A stretch of DNA of 64,000 bases from the NCBI RefSeq assembly GCF_016908525.1, contig NZ_JAFBEB010000005.1, positions 215,802-279,801 on the forward strand, in the 5' to 3' direction. The position numbers and the translations under genes are program-made. Within the stretch, counting starts at the first letter, position 1. Every line of letters starts with the position of its first letter. Below, piece after piece: positions 1-8,248 of this stretch. This DNA is from Brevibacillus fulvus (GTDB lineage: Bacteria > Bacillota > Bacilli > Brevibacillales > Brevibacillaceae). The notes under the pieces were generated by a model. The model made no database searches. It was not told the DNA's origin and saw nothing but the letters and a program-made list of their open reading frames with translations.

Positions 1-2
1 TT

Positions 3-149
3 ATCTTTGGCGGTTTGGTGGCTCCGCTCGTCGGCCTCGGGGGCAGTCAGACGGCGATCCCCATGGGCGTCGTCATTGCGGCAGCGGAAGTCGGCTCCGT
101 ACTTTGTTACCTTGGACTTGCGGGGCGCCGCAGAACAAACGAAGAGTAA
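3..149 (+). CDS. MFS transporter, C-terminal fragment (cut by window start)
   Basis: An open frame enters from the left edge and stops with TAA at 147-149. The 48 residues are hydrophobic and glycine/alanine rich (FGGLVAPLVGLGGSQTAIPM, then a second membrane stretch) and end in a short charged tail (GRRRTNEE). This looks like the last two membrane helices of a major facilitator permease; MFS transporters often end this way. Substrate cannot be told from this fragment. The gene converges on fumC and shares a terminator with it. Confidence 0.55.
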   Translation: MFGGLVAPLVGLGGSQTAIPMGVVIAAAEVGSVLCYLGLAGRRRTNEE

Positions 150-155
150 ACAAAA

Positions 156-212
156 AATCCGCCTTATCGGCAAAAGAACTGTCGCTTGCCGAACGAGGCG
201 GATTGCTTTTTT
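156..212. terminator. Bidirectional terminator between MFS and fumC
   Basis: AATCCGCC (156-163) pairs with GGCGGATT (197-204). T-rich tract GCTTTTTTG follows on the plus strand and an A-run precedes on the left, which is a T-run for the minus strand. It sits between the ends of two convergent genes. Confidence 0.75.
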
Positions 213-214
213 GT

Positions 215-1603
215 CTATTCTCTCGGGTGAATCATCAACTCCGGCCGCACAATTTGGTCAAACTCCTCTTCTGTCAGCAACTTGCTCTGAATCGCTGCCT
301 GCTTGAGAGTAAGTCCCTCTCTATGGGCCAATTTGGCTACTTCAGCCGCCTTTTCATAGCCGATATGCGGATTCAATGCCGTGACCAACATCAGCGAATT
401 TTCCAAATGAGCTTTGATCACCGAGCGGTTTGGCTCAATTCCGATTGCCAGATTGTCGTGGAATGAGCGGATGGAATCAGCGAGCAGCCGTACCGATTGC
501 AAGAAATTGTAAATAAGCACCGGTTTAAATACATTTAGCTCAAAATTTCCCTGGCTGGCAGCAAAACCGATCGTGGCATCATTGCCCATTACCTGGCAGG
601 CAACCATCGTTAACGCTTCGCTTTGTGTCGGATTCACCTTGCCTGGCATGATCGAGCTGCCCGGCTCATTGGCGGGAATGGTGATCTCGCCAATGCCGCT
701 GCGCGGTCCACTGGCCAGCCAGCGCACATCGTTGGCAATCTTCATCAAGTCTGCGGCTAACGCTTTTAACGCTCCGTGCGAATAAACCAACTCGTCATGG
801 CTCGTCAACGCATGGAACTTGTTTTTGGCCGTTACAAATTTTTTGCCGGTCTGACGGCTGATCTCCTCCGCTACCATCTGTCCAAAGCGCGGGTGCGCAT
901 TGATGCCGGTACCGACCGCTGTTCCGCCGATTGCCAACTCCCGCAAAGGCTCCAGAGTCGCCTTTATCATTTCTTCCGTTTTTTCCAACATCCGCTGCCA
1001 ACCACTGATTTCTTGCCCCAGCGTCAAGGGGGTGGCATCCTGCAGATGGGTTCGGCCGATTTTGATGATATCGGCAAACTGCTCGCTTTTTTTCCGCAAT
1101 GTGTCTTTCAATGTTTCCAAGGCAGGCAACAGCTGATCTTCCAGCGCCATGACAGCAACGACATGCATCGCCGTCGGAAAAGTATCGTTGGAACTTTGCG
1201 ATTTATTGACATCATCATTGGGGTGGATGCGCTGTTCGTACCCCCGCTCTGCCAAAAGTTGATTGGCGCGATTGGCAATGACCTCATTTACATTCATATT
1301 TGTCTGGGTTCCGCTTCCGGTTTGCCAAACGACCAACGGAAAATGATCGTCCCATTTTCCCTGGCGAATCTCCTCGGCGGCTTCAACAATGGCATCCGCC
1401 TTCGCTTGCTCCAGCTTGCCAAGTTGCAAATTGACGAGCGCGGCGCTTTTTTTCAATATGGCGAAAACGCGAATCAGTTCCAGCGGCATTTTTTCAGTGC
1501 CAATCTTGAAGTTTTGCAAACTGCGTTGCGTTTGGGCGGCCCAAAGCTTGTCGGCTGGTACCGCGATCTCCCCCAGCGTATCTTTTTCCGTCCTGTATTC
1601 CAT
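215..1603 (-). CDS. fumC: Fumarate hydratase, class II
   Basis: Catalyses reversible hydration of fumarate to L-malate in the TCA cycle, in the cytoplasm. 462 residues, the usual length of class II (iron-free, oxygen-stable) fumarases. The superfamily signature [13 protein letters not shown] lies at 315-327 and carries the mobile catalytic loop; [10 protein letters not shown] (95-104) and [10 protein letters not shown] (183-192, catalytic His in THLQ) are the other two conserved active-site regions. The related aspartase and argininosuccinate lyase differ in these loops. Start ATG is preceded by AAGGAGGG at 8-nt spacing. It is monocistronic, with its own terminator shared with the convergent MFS gene. 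Confidence 0.95.
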   Translation of the reverse strand: MEYRTEKDTLGEIAVPADKLWAAQTQRSLQNFKIGTEKMPLELIRVFAILKKSAALVNLQLGKLEQAKADAIVEAAEEIRQGKWDDHFPLVVWQTGSGTQTNMNVNEVIANRANQLLAERGYEQRIHPNDDVNKSQSSNDTFPTAMHVVAVMALEDQLLPALETLKDTLRKKSEQFADIIKIGRTHLQDATPLTLGQEISGWQRMLEKTEEMIKATLEPLRELAIGGTAVGTGINAHPRFGQMVAEEISRQTGKKFVTAKNKFHALTSHDELVYSHGALKALAADLMKIANDVRWLASGPRSGIGEITIPANEPGSSIMPGKVNPTQSEALTMVACQVMGNDATIGFAASQGNFELNVFKPVLIYNFLQSVRLLADSIRSFHDNLAIGIEPNRSVIKAHLENSLMLVTALNPHIGYEKAAEVAKLAHREGLTLKQAAIQSKLLTEEEFDQIVRPELMIHPRE

Positions 1604-1690
1604 GTTTGACCCTCCTTTTTCCGTATGGTGCCTGGTCTATTTTCCCCTTACTCGTATTTTAGCTAGTTCTCCTTCGATTCAGACAAGCTT

Positions 1691-2677
1691 CTATAACAAT
1701 TCCAGCCATTCCGCCGAAGTGATTGGACCAAAATAGTGCGGCAAATCAATCTGCGCAGAAACAGCGGCAAGCGCTGTCCGATCATAGCGAACACCAATCA
1801 GTTTCTCCTCTACCTCGCGGACATCACCTTGGCCAAAAAAGTCGCCGTAAATGGCAGCGGTCCGAATGATCCCCCCCTCAACATAGAGCCGCACGTCAAA
1901 AGTGCCTGTGCCGAGCCGTTTGACGTGCTGAACGTTAAAGGCCGGCGACTTTCCATAGTTCCAATCCCAATTCCGATACCGTTCGTTCGTCAGTTTGTCA
2001 ACCTGTTGCCAATCGCTCGCTGACAACTCGTACCTATGGATGTCCGAACCCTCGAAAATCGATTCGAGCAAATATTGTTTGAATTGCTCGATCGTCATCG
2101 GCTCCCGCAAAAACTCGGTAATATTGGCGACGCGGCTGCGCACCGACTTGACCCCTTTGGACTTGATTTTTTCCGGGTTGACCTTCAAGGCCGAAGCGAC
2201 ATGTTCCATCTGTGAATCAAACAGCAACGTGCCATGCGTAAACATCCTGCCTTTGGTTGCAAACTGGGCGTTGCCGGAAATTTTCCGCTCTCCGACCTGA
2301 ATATCGTTTCGACCGGTCAATTCTGCCGCAACCCCCAGCTTATGCAGCGCTTTCACGACAGGTTCCGTAAACTTGCGATAATTGTGAAAGGACTGTCCAT
2401 CGTCCTTGGTAATAAAGCTGAAATTGAGATTGCCCAAATCGTGATAGACGGCTCCGCCTCCCGATAACCGGCGTACTACCTGGATGCCGTTTTGTTCCAC
2501 GTACTCTTGGTTGATTTCTTCCGCTGTGTTCTGATTTCGACCAATGATGATCGACGGTCCGTTTATGTAAAACAACAAATAGTCATTTTCGATCGGGAAG
2601 TTTTTCAGGGCGTATTCCTCCAACGCAAGATTGCGTGCAGGATCGGTAATATTTTGATTATCAATAAACAACAGCAT
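1691..2677 (-). CDS. lplJ: Lipoate-protein ligase A
   Basis: Activates free lipoate with ATP and attaches it to lysines of E2 subunits or GcvH, in the cytoplasm. The protein begins MLLFIDN and carries the lipoyl ligase/BirA-fold signatures RRLSGGGAVYHD and, further on, the KISGNAQ lysine motif, with the family's C-terminal accessory domain; about 328 residues. Start chosen at the ATG at 2677, because AAGGAGG lies 9 nt before it; a longer TTG-started reading would place the ribosome site inside the gene. It resembles Bacillus LplJ most in length. No lipoate-using complex is adjacent. Confidence 0.9.
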   Translation of the reverse strand: MLLFIDNQNITDPARNLALEEYALKNFPIENDYLLFYINGPSIIIGRNQNTAEEINQEYVEQNGIQVVRRLSGGGAVYHDLGNLNFSFITKDDGQSFHNYRKFTEPVVKALHKLGVAAELTGRNDIQVGERKISGNAQFATKGRMFTHGTLLFDSQMEHVASALKVNPEKIKSKGVKSVRSRVANITEFLREPMTIEQFKQYLLESIFEGSDIHRYELSASDWQQVDKLTNERYRNWDWNYGKSPAFNVQHVKRLGTGTFDVRLYVEGGIIRTAAIYGDFFGQGDVREVEEKLIGVRYDRTALAAVSAQIDLPHYFGPITSAEWLELL

Positions 2678-2907
2678 CCATTTATTCCTCCTTGGCAAAA
2701 TTCCAAGATATTAACTAGCGGCTTATGTTCTATTGTAACATTTTCCGCCTGCAAAACTGCAGTTGCGCAACACTTGACGTCGGCTGCAAACAAAACAGGA
2801 GAGCACGATTCTCCCGTGCCCTCCTCAGTTTGGATACGCCTTTGTATCCCCCTATTCGTTTTATCACGCCAGTGTGATACCTCTATTTTAGAAGCGGAGC
2901 GAACTTA

Positions 2908-2924
2908 TGTCAAGTTATATGACA
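2908..2924. promoter_or_regulatory. GlnR/TnrA box 1 (perfect match)
   Basis: TGTCA-AGTTATA-TGACA fits the Bacillus GlnR/TnrA consensus TGTNA-N7-TNACA at every fixed position. Its centre lies exactly 63 bp (six helical turns) from that of box 2, so both would face the same side of the DNA. It is in the region between lplJ and the ANTAR regulator. Confidence 0.8.
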
Positions 2925-2970
2925 TTAAATCAGCGATTTACACTTGATACTAGACTTAAATGCGACTTGA

Positions 2971-2987
2971 TGTTATATTATTTAACA
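2971..2987. promoter_or_regulatory. GlnR/TnrA box 2 (perfect match)
   Basis: TGTTA-TATTATT-TAACA also matches TGTNA-N7-TNACA fully. It contains an AT-rich TATATT that could be the -10 of the ANTAR gene promoter, 35 nt before the start codon, so a bound regulator would block transcription. The rest of the 344-bp intergenic region (2678-3021) shows nothing else I can name. Confidence 0.8.
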
Positions 2988-3021
2988 TTAACTTGCAAAC
3001 AGTCAAAGGGAGGCATTCAGG

Positions 3022-3615
3022 ATGAGGGTGGCTGAATCTCTGCTTCTCATTTCCCATAGCGGAAAGAATGACCAAATCAAAACAAAGCTAAGTACAGCCG
3101 GTTTTTCGGTTTTGCAGGCGATGACAAATGAGGAGGTGCAGCGCGCCGTCCCCATGTTTGATGCGGTGATCCTCCATATGCCGCCACAATCGCTGTCCAG
3201 CTGGTGTCGTGACCTTCGTTCCTATGGAAATATCCCGTTGATCTGGTGGTGTGACGATCATCAACCACATCCGGACAAGTTGCTGGACGCCGATATTGAC
3301 GGCGTACTTTTTCCTTCCATGTCATCCGAAGAACTGCACTGGGCTTATTTCGTGACGAAAAGTTTGCAAAGGCAACGAACGCAGTTGAAGCAGGAACATG
3401 AAATGGCATTGCTTCGTTTGGAAGAGCGCAAATGGATTGACCAGGCGAAACGAATTCTGTGCGAAATGAAAAAGATTCCGGAGGAAGAAGCTTTTGCGTT
3501 TTTACGCAAGTCGGCGATGAATGAACGGAAACGAATGGTCGATGTCGCTCGGTCCATGGTCAAGGTCTATCAGCTGATCCAGGAGCAAAAAATCAATGAA
3601 AGCATCCGGAAATAA
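3022..3615 (+). CDS. ANTAR-domain antitermination regulator with degenerate receiver
   Basis: 197 residues. Residues 1-120 have a response-regulator-like fold, then a coiled linker (about 120-140) and a C-terminal ANTAR domain (about 140-192; RKWIDQAKRILCEMK, EAFAFLRKSAM, VDVARSM) that binds paired hairpins in mRNA leaders and prevents termination. In the receiver the phospho-acceptor position reads VILHMPP, with His52 where Asp is expected, and the N-terminal acidic pair is absent; phosphorylation control is therefore unlikely. Start ATG follows AAGGGAGG. Two perfect GlnR/TnrA boxes precede the gene, so it probably belongs to nitrogen control, as ANTAR proteins of Clostridia next to glnA do. 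The RNA target is not in this window as far as I can see. Confidence 0.85.
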   Translation: MRVAESLLLISHSGKNDQIKTKLSTAGFSVLQAMTNEEVQRAVPMFDAVILHMPPQSLSSWCRDLRSYGNIPLIWWCDDHQPHPDKLLDADIDGVLFPSMSSEELHWAYFVTKSLQRQRTQLKQEHEMALLRLEERKWIDQAKRILCEMKKIPEEEAFAFLRKSAMNERKRMVDVARSMVKVYQLIQEQKINESIRK

Positions 3616-3619
3616 ACGA

Positions 3620-3661
3620 ACAGCCCCACGGTCAAAACGGCTGACCAAGGGGCTGTTTTTT
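3620..3661 (+). terminator. Terminator of the ANTAR gene
   Basis: ACAGCCCC (3620-3627) pairs with GGGGCTGT (3649-3656), with an inner GGTCA/TGACC stem, followed by a run of six T. Confidence 0.85.
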
Positions 3662-3672
3662 GTTGAACCGAT

Positions 3673-4548
3673 TTATTTTTTCGCGCTCTCGTAAGAAGTA
3701 AGGGCAGCTTCACGAGCTTGCAGTTTTTGCTCTTGGGTCAATTTTTGCTCACCATACAGGGCAGTTTCCCAATCGCCATACATTGGGTTTGGCAAAATGA
3801 TGAACGATTGGCCGAATTTTTCTTTCAGTTCATCTACCGCTTTGTTGCGGTCAGCTTGATTTTTCGTTTCAAATACTTGCGCAAAGTCAACGAGGTTGTC
3901 CCCTACGAGCAACACAATGTGGTGATCTTGCTCGATTTGTTGACGCCGCGGTTCTTTGGAACTTACATCATCTTTGAACAGCAGATGGCTTTCAACCGCT
4001 TGCGGGAAACCTGCTGCTTGCAAGTTTTTGATCGTTGCCGGAATTTGATCGACAGTGCGGTTGGACACGTAATAGACATCAACCCCGTTTTGATCAGCTT
4101 TGTTCAAAAACTCAACAGCGCCCGGAAGCGCTTTGGCTTGGGCCAAGCCAACCCATTCGTTCCAAGAATCCGGATTGAATTCTTTCCCTTCCATCATCAT
4201 TCTCACATTGTTCGGGCTGTTGTCCAAAACAGTCTCGTCTACATCGACAATGACCGCTCTTTTCTTCGTTACGGTTTTATCAGCCAGGTCCTTGTCCAGC
4301 ATCAAACTAGCCAGGTTATAACCTTGGTAGTAGAGCGCTTTGGCTTCGCCGGAATTTTGGAACCAGGCATCAGCCATCAAAAATTGTTTGGTCAATTCCA
4401 GGCCCAAGTCCTCGCTTTGCACAGCCGGTGCTGCTGCTGGCGCTGCTGGAGTTGCTGGAGTTGCCGGTGTTGCTGCAGTCGCCGCAAAAATCGTATTCGG
4501 CGCCAGTAAAGTTAATCCCAATGCAATTGCCGCACTACGTTTCAACAT
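3673..4548 (-). CDS. Secreted HAD-superfamily acid phosphatase (class C / e(P4)-like)
   Basis: 291 residues with an N-terminal signal peptide (basic MLKR, hydrophobic core, cleavage near FAATAA), then a low-complexity Ala/Pro/Thr linker (about 24-43) and a HAD phosphatase domain. Motif I DVDETVLDN has nucleophile Asp102 and acid Asp104; motif II VSNRT is near 161; motif IV VGDNLVDF has the metal-binding aspartates near 217-221. Class C phosphatases release phosphate from nucleotides and sugar phosphates outside the membrane. Most relatives are lipoproteins, but no lipobox cysteine is visible here, so this one is probably released or held otherwise. Monocistronic. Confidence 0.88.
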   Translation of the reverse strand: MLKRSAAIALGLTLLAPNTIFAATAATPATPATPAAPAAAPAVQSEDLGLELTKQFLMADAWFQNSGEAKALYYQGYNLASLMLDKDLADKTVTKKRAVIVDVDETVLDNSPNNVRMMMEGKEFNPDSWNEWVGLAQAKALPGAVEFLNKADQNGVDVYYVSNRTVDQIPATIKNLQAAGFPQAVESHLLFKDDVSSKEPRRQQIEQDHHIVLLVGDNLVDFAQVFETKNQADRNKAVDELKEKFGQSFIILPNPMYGDWETALYGEQKLTQEQKLQAREAALTSYESAKK

Positions 4549-4661
4549 TTTTTCAAACCCCGCTTTTCATTTTTTTGTATTTTTCAATAAAAATATATTT
4601 ACAGAAAAATAATAAATGGCGAAAGATTCCTTGTCAACCTTTTCTATCATTCGGTTTTTGT

Positions 4662-4698
4662 AAATAAAAACATCTCCGGACTGGCTGATCCGGAGATG
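4662..4698 (-). terminator. Terminator of the lic operon
   Basis: CATCTCCGGA (4671-4680) and TCCGGAGATG (4689-4698) form a 10-bp stem; on the minus strand it is followed by GTTTTTATTT. It lies directly downstream of licH. Confidence 0.85.
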
Positions 4699-4722
4699 CG
4701 GGCGAAGCCAAAAAGAAACATT

Positions 4723-6036
4723 TTAAAAAAACTGCGGCAAGTATGCCCGATGAGCTTGCAGCATTTCATCCAATATTTGTTTTGCAACTGTGTCGGAAGG
4801 AACCAGCGGGTTGATCGTCATTGCCAATAAAGCAGTCTGATAACTGCCGGTAACCGCCGCTTCTGCAGCGACCCGTTCAAACGATTTGATCTGTTGAACC
4901 AGTCCCCGCACAGGCACTGGCAAGTCGCCCACCGCAATCGGTTTGGGGCCATCCTTGGTAATGATACAGTTCACTTCAACTGCCGATTCCGCTGGAATAC
5001 TGGCGATCGCGCCATTATTTCGGACATTGACCGGTTGAATGTCTTTGCGATCGTTATAGATCGATTGAATCAGATTGCAGGCGGCATCGCTGTAATAGGC
5101 GCCGCCGCGTTGTTCGAGCTGTGGCGGTTTAATCGCCAGCTCCGGGTCTTTGTAAAGCTCGAACAGCTCCGCTTCCACTTTTTTGACAACTTCTGCCCGT
5201 GTCCCGACGGTGTTGGCTTCCTCCAATTCATGTTGAAGCATTTTGCTCGTTTGATAATAATAGCGATGATAGGGGCACGGAAGGATGCCTAACGCACGGA
5301 TAAACTCTTTTTCCCAGCCCATATCTATAATATTTTTCATGGTCACGCCTGAGCTGTCGCCGCTGGTCAGCAGATCAATGACACGATCTGTCACCTTTAC
5401 GCCATCCAGGTACACATTCAAACCAAAGACCATATGGTTCAATCCCGCAAAATCAATGTGAACCCGCTGTGACTCTACCCCCAGCAGCTGGGCGATGCTC
5501 ATCTTCATGCCAACCGGCACGTTGCAAAGGCCCACGACTTTTTCGATTCGGCTGTAACGCAAAACTGCCTCGGTTACCATTCCCGCCGGATTGGTAAAGT
5601 TGATCAGCCAGGCATTCGGGCATAGCTCCTCGATATCTTTGCATATGTCGAGAATCACCGGAATTGTCCGCAAGCCTTTGAACAGTCCGCCGGGACCGTT
5701 CGTCTCTTGGCCGATCACCCCGTATTTCAAAGGAATCCTCTCATCCAATACCCTGGCGTTCAGCAGGCCGACGCGCAACTGGGTCGTGACAAAATCGGCA
5801 TCTTTCAACGCTTCCCGACGATCCAGCGTCAAATGGATTTTCATGGGAATCCCGGCCTTTTCCACCATTCTTTTTGCCAGGCTGCCGACAATCTCCAGCT
5901 TTTCTTTCCCTTCCGGAATATCGACCAGCCATAACTCGCGAATGGGCACATCCTCATATCTTTTAATAAATCCCTCCACCAGCTCCGGTGTATAGCTGGA
6001 CCCGCCGCCAATCGTCACCACTTTCAATCCATCCAT
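4723..6036 (-). CDS. licH: 6-phospho-beta-glucosidase, glycoside hydrolase family 4
   Basis: Cleaves phosphorylated beta-glucosides (for example cellobiose-6-phosphate) made by the adjacent PTS, by the NAD- and Mn-dependent redox mechanism of GH4. 437 residues, family length. The N-terminal NAD-binding motif is [12 protein letters not shown] (8-19); NFTNP (146-150) binds substrate; Cys171 (GLCNVP) and His201 (GLNHM) match the metal ligands of GH4 enzymes. Start ATG after GGGGAG, overlapping the end of licA by 13 nt, which implies translational coupling. It is the last gene of licBCAH. Confidence 0.93.
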   Translation of the reverse strand: MDGLKVVTIGGGSSYTPELVEGFIKRYEDVPIRELWLVDIPEGKEKLEIVGSLAKRMVEKAGIPMKIHLTLDRREALKDADFVTTQLRVGLLNARVLDERIPLKYGVIGQETNGPGGLFKGLRTIPVILDICKDIEELCPNAWLINFTNPAGMVTEAVLRYSRIEKVVGLCNVPVGMKMSIAQLLGVESQRVHIDFAGLNHMVFGLNVYLDGVKVTDRVIDLLTSGDSSGVTMKNIIDMGWEKEFIRALGILPCPYHRYYYQTSKMLQHELEEANTVGTRAEVVKKVEAELFELYKDPELAIKPPQLEQRGGAYYSDAACNLIQSIYNDRKDIQPVNVRNNGAIASIPAESAVEVNCIITKDGPKPIAVGDLPVPVRGLVQQIKSFERVAAEAAVTGSYQTALLAMTINPLVPSDTVAKQILDEMLQAHRAYLPQFF

Positions 6037-6359
6037 TGTTTCTCCCCCTGTTCCGCGGATAATCTCGTATATAGTTGAACAAACTCTTTTGCCAAGTCCC
6101 TGACTGTCAACGCATTCATCAAGTGGTCCTGAGCATGCACCATCAGCAGTGAAATTTCCGTTTTGTCTCCGGCTGCCTCCTTTTGGATCAGGCTTGTTTG
6201 AATCGAATGCGCTTCGTTCAGTTCATTTCCGGCATTGTCCAGTGCCTGCCAAGCCTCCTGGAAGTTTCCTTTTTTGGCGTAAGCGATCGCTTCCATCGCA
6301 AAACTTCTGGCATTCCCTCCCCGCAGTATGATTTGAAAGACATATTCCGAAAGTTCCAT
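6024..6359 (-). CDS. licA: PTS lactose/cellobiose-type enzyme IIA
   Basis: Phosphocarrier of the lactose/cellobiose PTS family, passing phosphate from HPr to IIB in the cytoplasm. 111 residues forming the expected three-helix, trimer-forming protein. The active-site motif is MVHAQDHLM with the phosphorylated His75; Asp78 corresponds to the metal-binding aspartate of the trimer. Start follows GGGGAG at 5 nt. It lies 30 nt downstream of licC and overlaps licH. Confidence 0.93.
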   Translation of the reverse strand: MELSEYVFQIILRGGNARSFAMEAIAYAKKGNFQEAWQALDNAGNELNEAHSIQTSLIQKEAAGDKTEISLLMVHAQDHLMNALTVRDLAKEFVQLYTRLSAEQGEKQWMD

Positions 6360-6389
6360 TTCTTCTCCCCACCCCTTATCCCATGCTCA

Positions 6390-7727
6390 TTACACGTTAA
6401 TGACAGTTTGTTCCGTTGCGGTTTGTGTTTCCTCCGCGCGTTTTTGTCGATCCCACATCTTGAAAAACGGATAGTAGACAGCACAGGAAATCAAGATGTT
6501 GACCAACTGCATGACCGCTCCGGAGATTTTTCCGCCAGTCGCCAAGTACCCCGATATGATCGGCGGCATTGTCCAGGGGACAGCGATTCCCGCAGGCTTC
6601 GCCACCAGTCCGGTTGACATGCCAATATAGGTAGCTATAACAGTCAGCAGCGGAGTGATAATAAACGGAATAATCAACAATGGATTTAAAACCACCGGCA
6701 TCCCGAAAATAATCGGTTCATTTATATTGAAAATCGCTGGACCAATCGACAGTCGGCCCAATTGATTCATCTGCTGGCTTCTCGAACGCAGCAACATGCA
6801 GATGACGAGACCAAATGTTGTGCCGCTTCCGCCGATATGGATCCAGTTGTCAAAAAACTGTTTGGTAAACACATTAGGCAATACCTCGTGAGCTTGAAAG
6901 GCGATGCGGTTGGCATCCATCGCCGCATACCAGATCGGGGACATTACCCCGTCGACAATATTGGCGCCATGCAATCCGCAAGACCATAACAGCAACAGGA
7001 CAAATTCGGCAACCAGGCTTCCGCCAAGACTGCCGCCCAAAATGCTTAGCGGCTCTCCCAACAAGTCGCCGACAATATTGTGCAAGCTGCCGAAGTGGGT
7101 TTGTTCGACGAGCAAACGGGCGATCCAGATCACCGCAATGACGACAAAACCGGGAATAAGTGCGATAAACGACCTGCTGACTGCTGGCGGTACGCCGTCA
7201 GGCAGCCTGATAACCAGCTTTTTTTGCACAATCCAACGGTAAATCTCGGTAGAGAGCATCGCGATCAGCATGGCAATAAACAAACCTTTGCTGCCCAACA
7301 GAGCGGTTGGGATTCCTCCGTCTACAAGAATCGGCTCCGTCGCTCCCTCCGCCAGAAACGAGACCTTGTACGGCGTAGCCAGCAAGAATGCGGCAACAGA
7401 GATGGCACCTGCTGACAAAGCATCGACCTGATACTTTTCCGCAAGCCGATAGGCAATGCCAAAAGCGGCGATTAACGCCATGATGTCAAAGGTCACGCCG
7501 ACCGGATAGGAAAGTTTGACCGCCCATTGCTCGCCAAACAGTTGTGCCATCATTTCCGCATACCCCGGGATTGGCAGGTTGGCCAAAATCAGAAAGAGCG
7601 ATCCGATAATAACCAGCGGCATGGTCAAAACCATCCCATCGCGCAGGGCAACCAGGTGGCGCTGCCCGGCAATGCGTCCAGCGATCGGCATCACTTTGTT
7701 TTCAAGAATCAGATTTACCTTGCTCAC
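6390..7727 (-). CDS. licC: PTS cellobiose-type enzyme IIC (permease)
   Basis: Integral membrane channel of the cellobiose/oligo-beta-glucoside PTS, about 445 residues with around ten membrane segments. The family opening (KVMPIAGRIAGQRHLVALRDG) and the conserved NINEPIIFGMPVVLNP substrate-site loop are present. A GTG at 7727 is taken as start because AGGAGG lies 8 nt before it; the upstream in-frame GTG at 7736 overlaps that ribosome site. It begins 12 nt after licB ends, so IIB and IIC are translated together. Confidence 0.92.
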   Translation of the reverse strand: MSKVNLILENKVMPIAGRIAGQRHLVALRDGMVLTMPLVIIGSLFLILANLPIPGYAEMMAQLFGEQWAVKLSYPVGVTFDIMALIAAFGIAYRLAEKYQVDALSAGAISVAAFLLATPYKVSFLAEGATEPILVDGGIPTALLGSKGLFIAMLIAMLSTEIYRWIVQKKLVIRLPDGVPPAVSRSFIALIPGFVVIAVIWIARLLVEQTHFGSLHNIVGDLLGEPLSILGGSLGGSLVAEFVLLLLWSCGLHGANIVDGVMSPIWYAAMDANRIAFQAHEVLPNVFTKQFFDNWIHIGGSGTTFGLVICMLLRSRSQQMNQLGRLSIGPAIFNINEPIIFGMPVVLNPLLIIPFIITPLLTVIATYIGMSTGLVAKPAGIAVPWTMPPIISGYLATGGKISGAVMQLVNILISCAVYYPFFKMWDRQKRAEETQTATEQTVINV

Positions 7728-7739
7728 ATCGTCCACCTC

Positions 7740-8045
7740 CTATTGAGTGATCAGCCTTTGCGCAAATTTGAATACTTCCTCACCGTTACACATGCCATAG
7801 TGAACCGGGTTGATCACATCGACAGGAATATTGCGAGCCTCCCCCAGTTTTTTCAAATGCGGCAGCAAATACCGGACTTGCGGTCCCAACAACAGGACGT
7901 CAGCTTCCTCAATATGCTTGTGCACAACATCGCCCGGGACCGCCCAAATTTTGCAAGCAACCCCCGTTAGTTCGGCATATTTTTCCATCTTCGTGACCAG
8001 GAGACTTGTCGACATCCCTGCGGAACAACACAGCAAAATATTCAT
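7740..8045 (-). CDS. licB: PTS cellobiose-type enzyme IIB
   Basis: 101 residues; receives phosphate from LicA and phosphorylates the sugar during uptake through LicC. The phospho-cysteine loop is CCSAGMSTS with Cys7 as the active cysteine. Start ATG follows AGGAGG at 9 nt. It is the first gene of the licBCAH operon; a cre site and the operon promoter lie in the 203 bp between it and licR. Confidence 0.93.
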   Translation of the reverse strand: MNILLCCSAGMSTSLLVTKMEKYAELTGVACKIWAVPGDVVHKHIEEADVLLLGPQVRYLLPHLKKLGEARNIPVDVINPVHYGMCNGEEVFKFAQRLITQ

Positions 8046-8130
8046 TGCGCTTCTCCTCCTCTTATAATCGGATTCCCGCCAAACAACTGTCCTGAGGCCT
8101 CATTGCGGTTTGTTTGTATCCATTCTATTT

Positions 8131-8144
8131 TGGGAGCGCTTACA
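8131..8144 (-). promoter_or_regulatory. cre site (CcpA) in front of licBCAH
   Basis: On the minus strand TGTAAGCGCTCCCA contains the AAGCGCT core and TG...CA ends of catabolite-responsive elements. It lies about 90 bp before licB, directly upstream of a TAGAAT that could be the -10, which suits repression by CcpA in glucose. No clear -35 at normal spacing was found, as expected for a promoter that needs LicR. Confidence 0.65.
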
Positions 8145-8248
8145 TTTACACTCAACAAACTTCCGCTGCCCAACGGAAAAAAATTGTCAGTCCGCAAGAT
8201 TTCTAACCGGTAACAAGATAAAGGAGAATGGGCAGGATGATCGGCAGG

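Noticed and set aside
776..1609. 277-codon open frame antisense to fumC
   Set aside because: Mirror of the conserved fumarase frame; no ribosome site and no likeness to a family.
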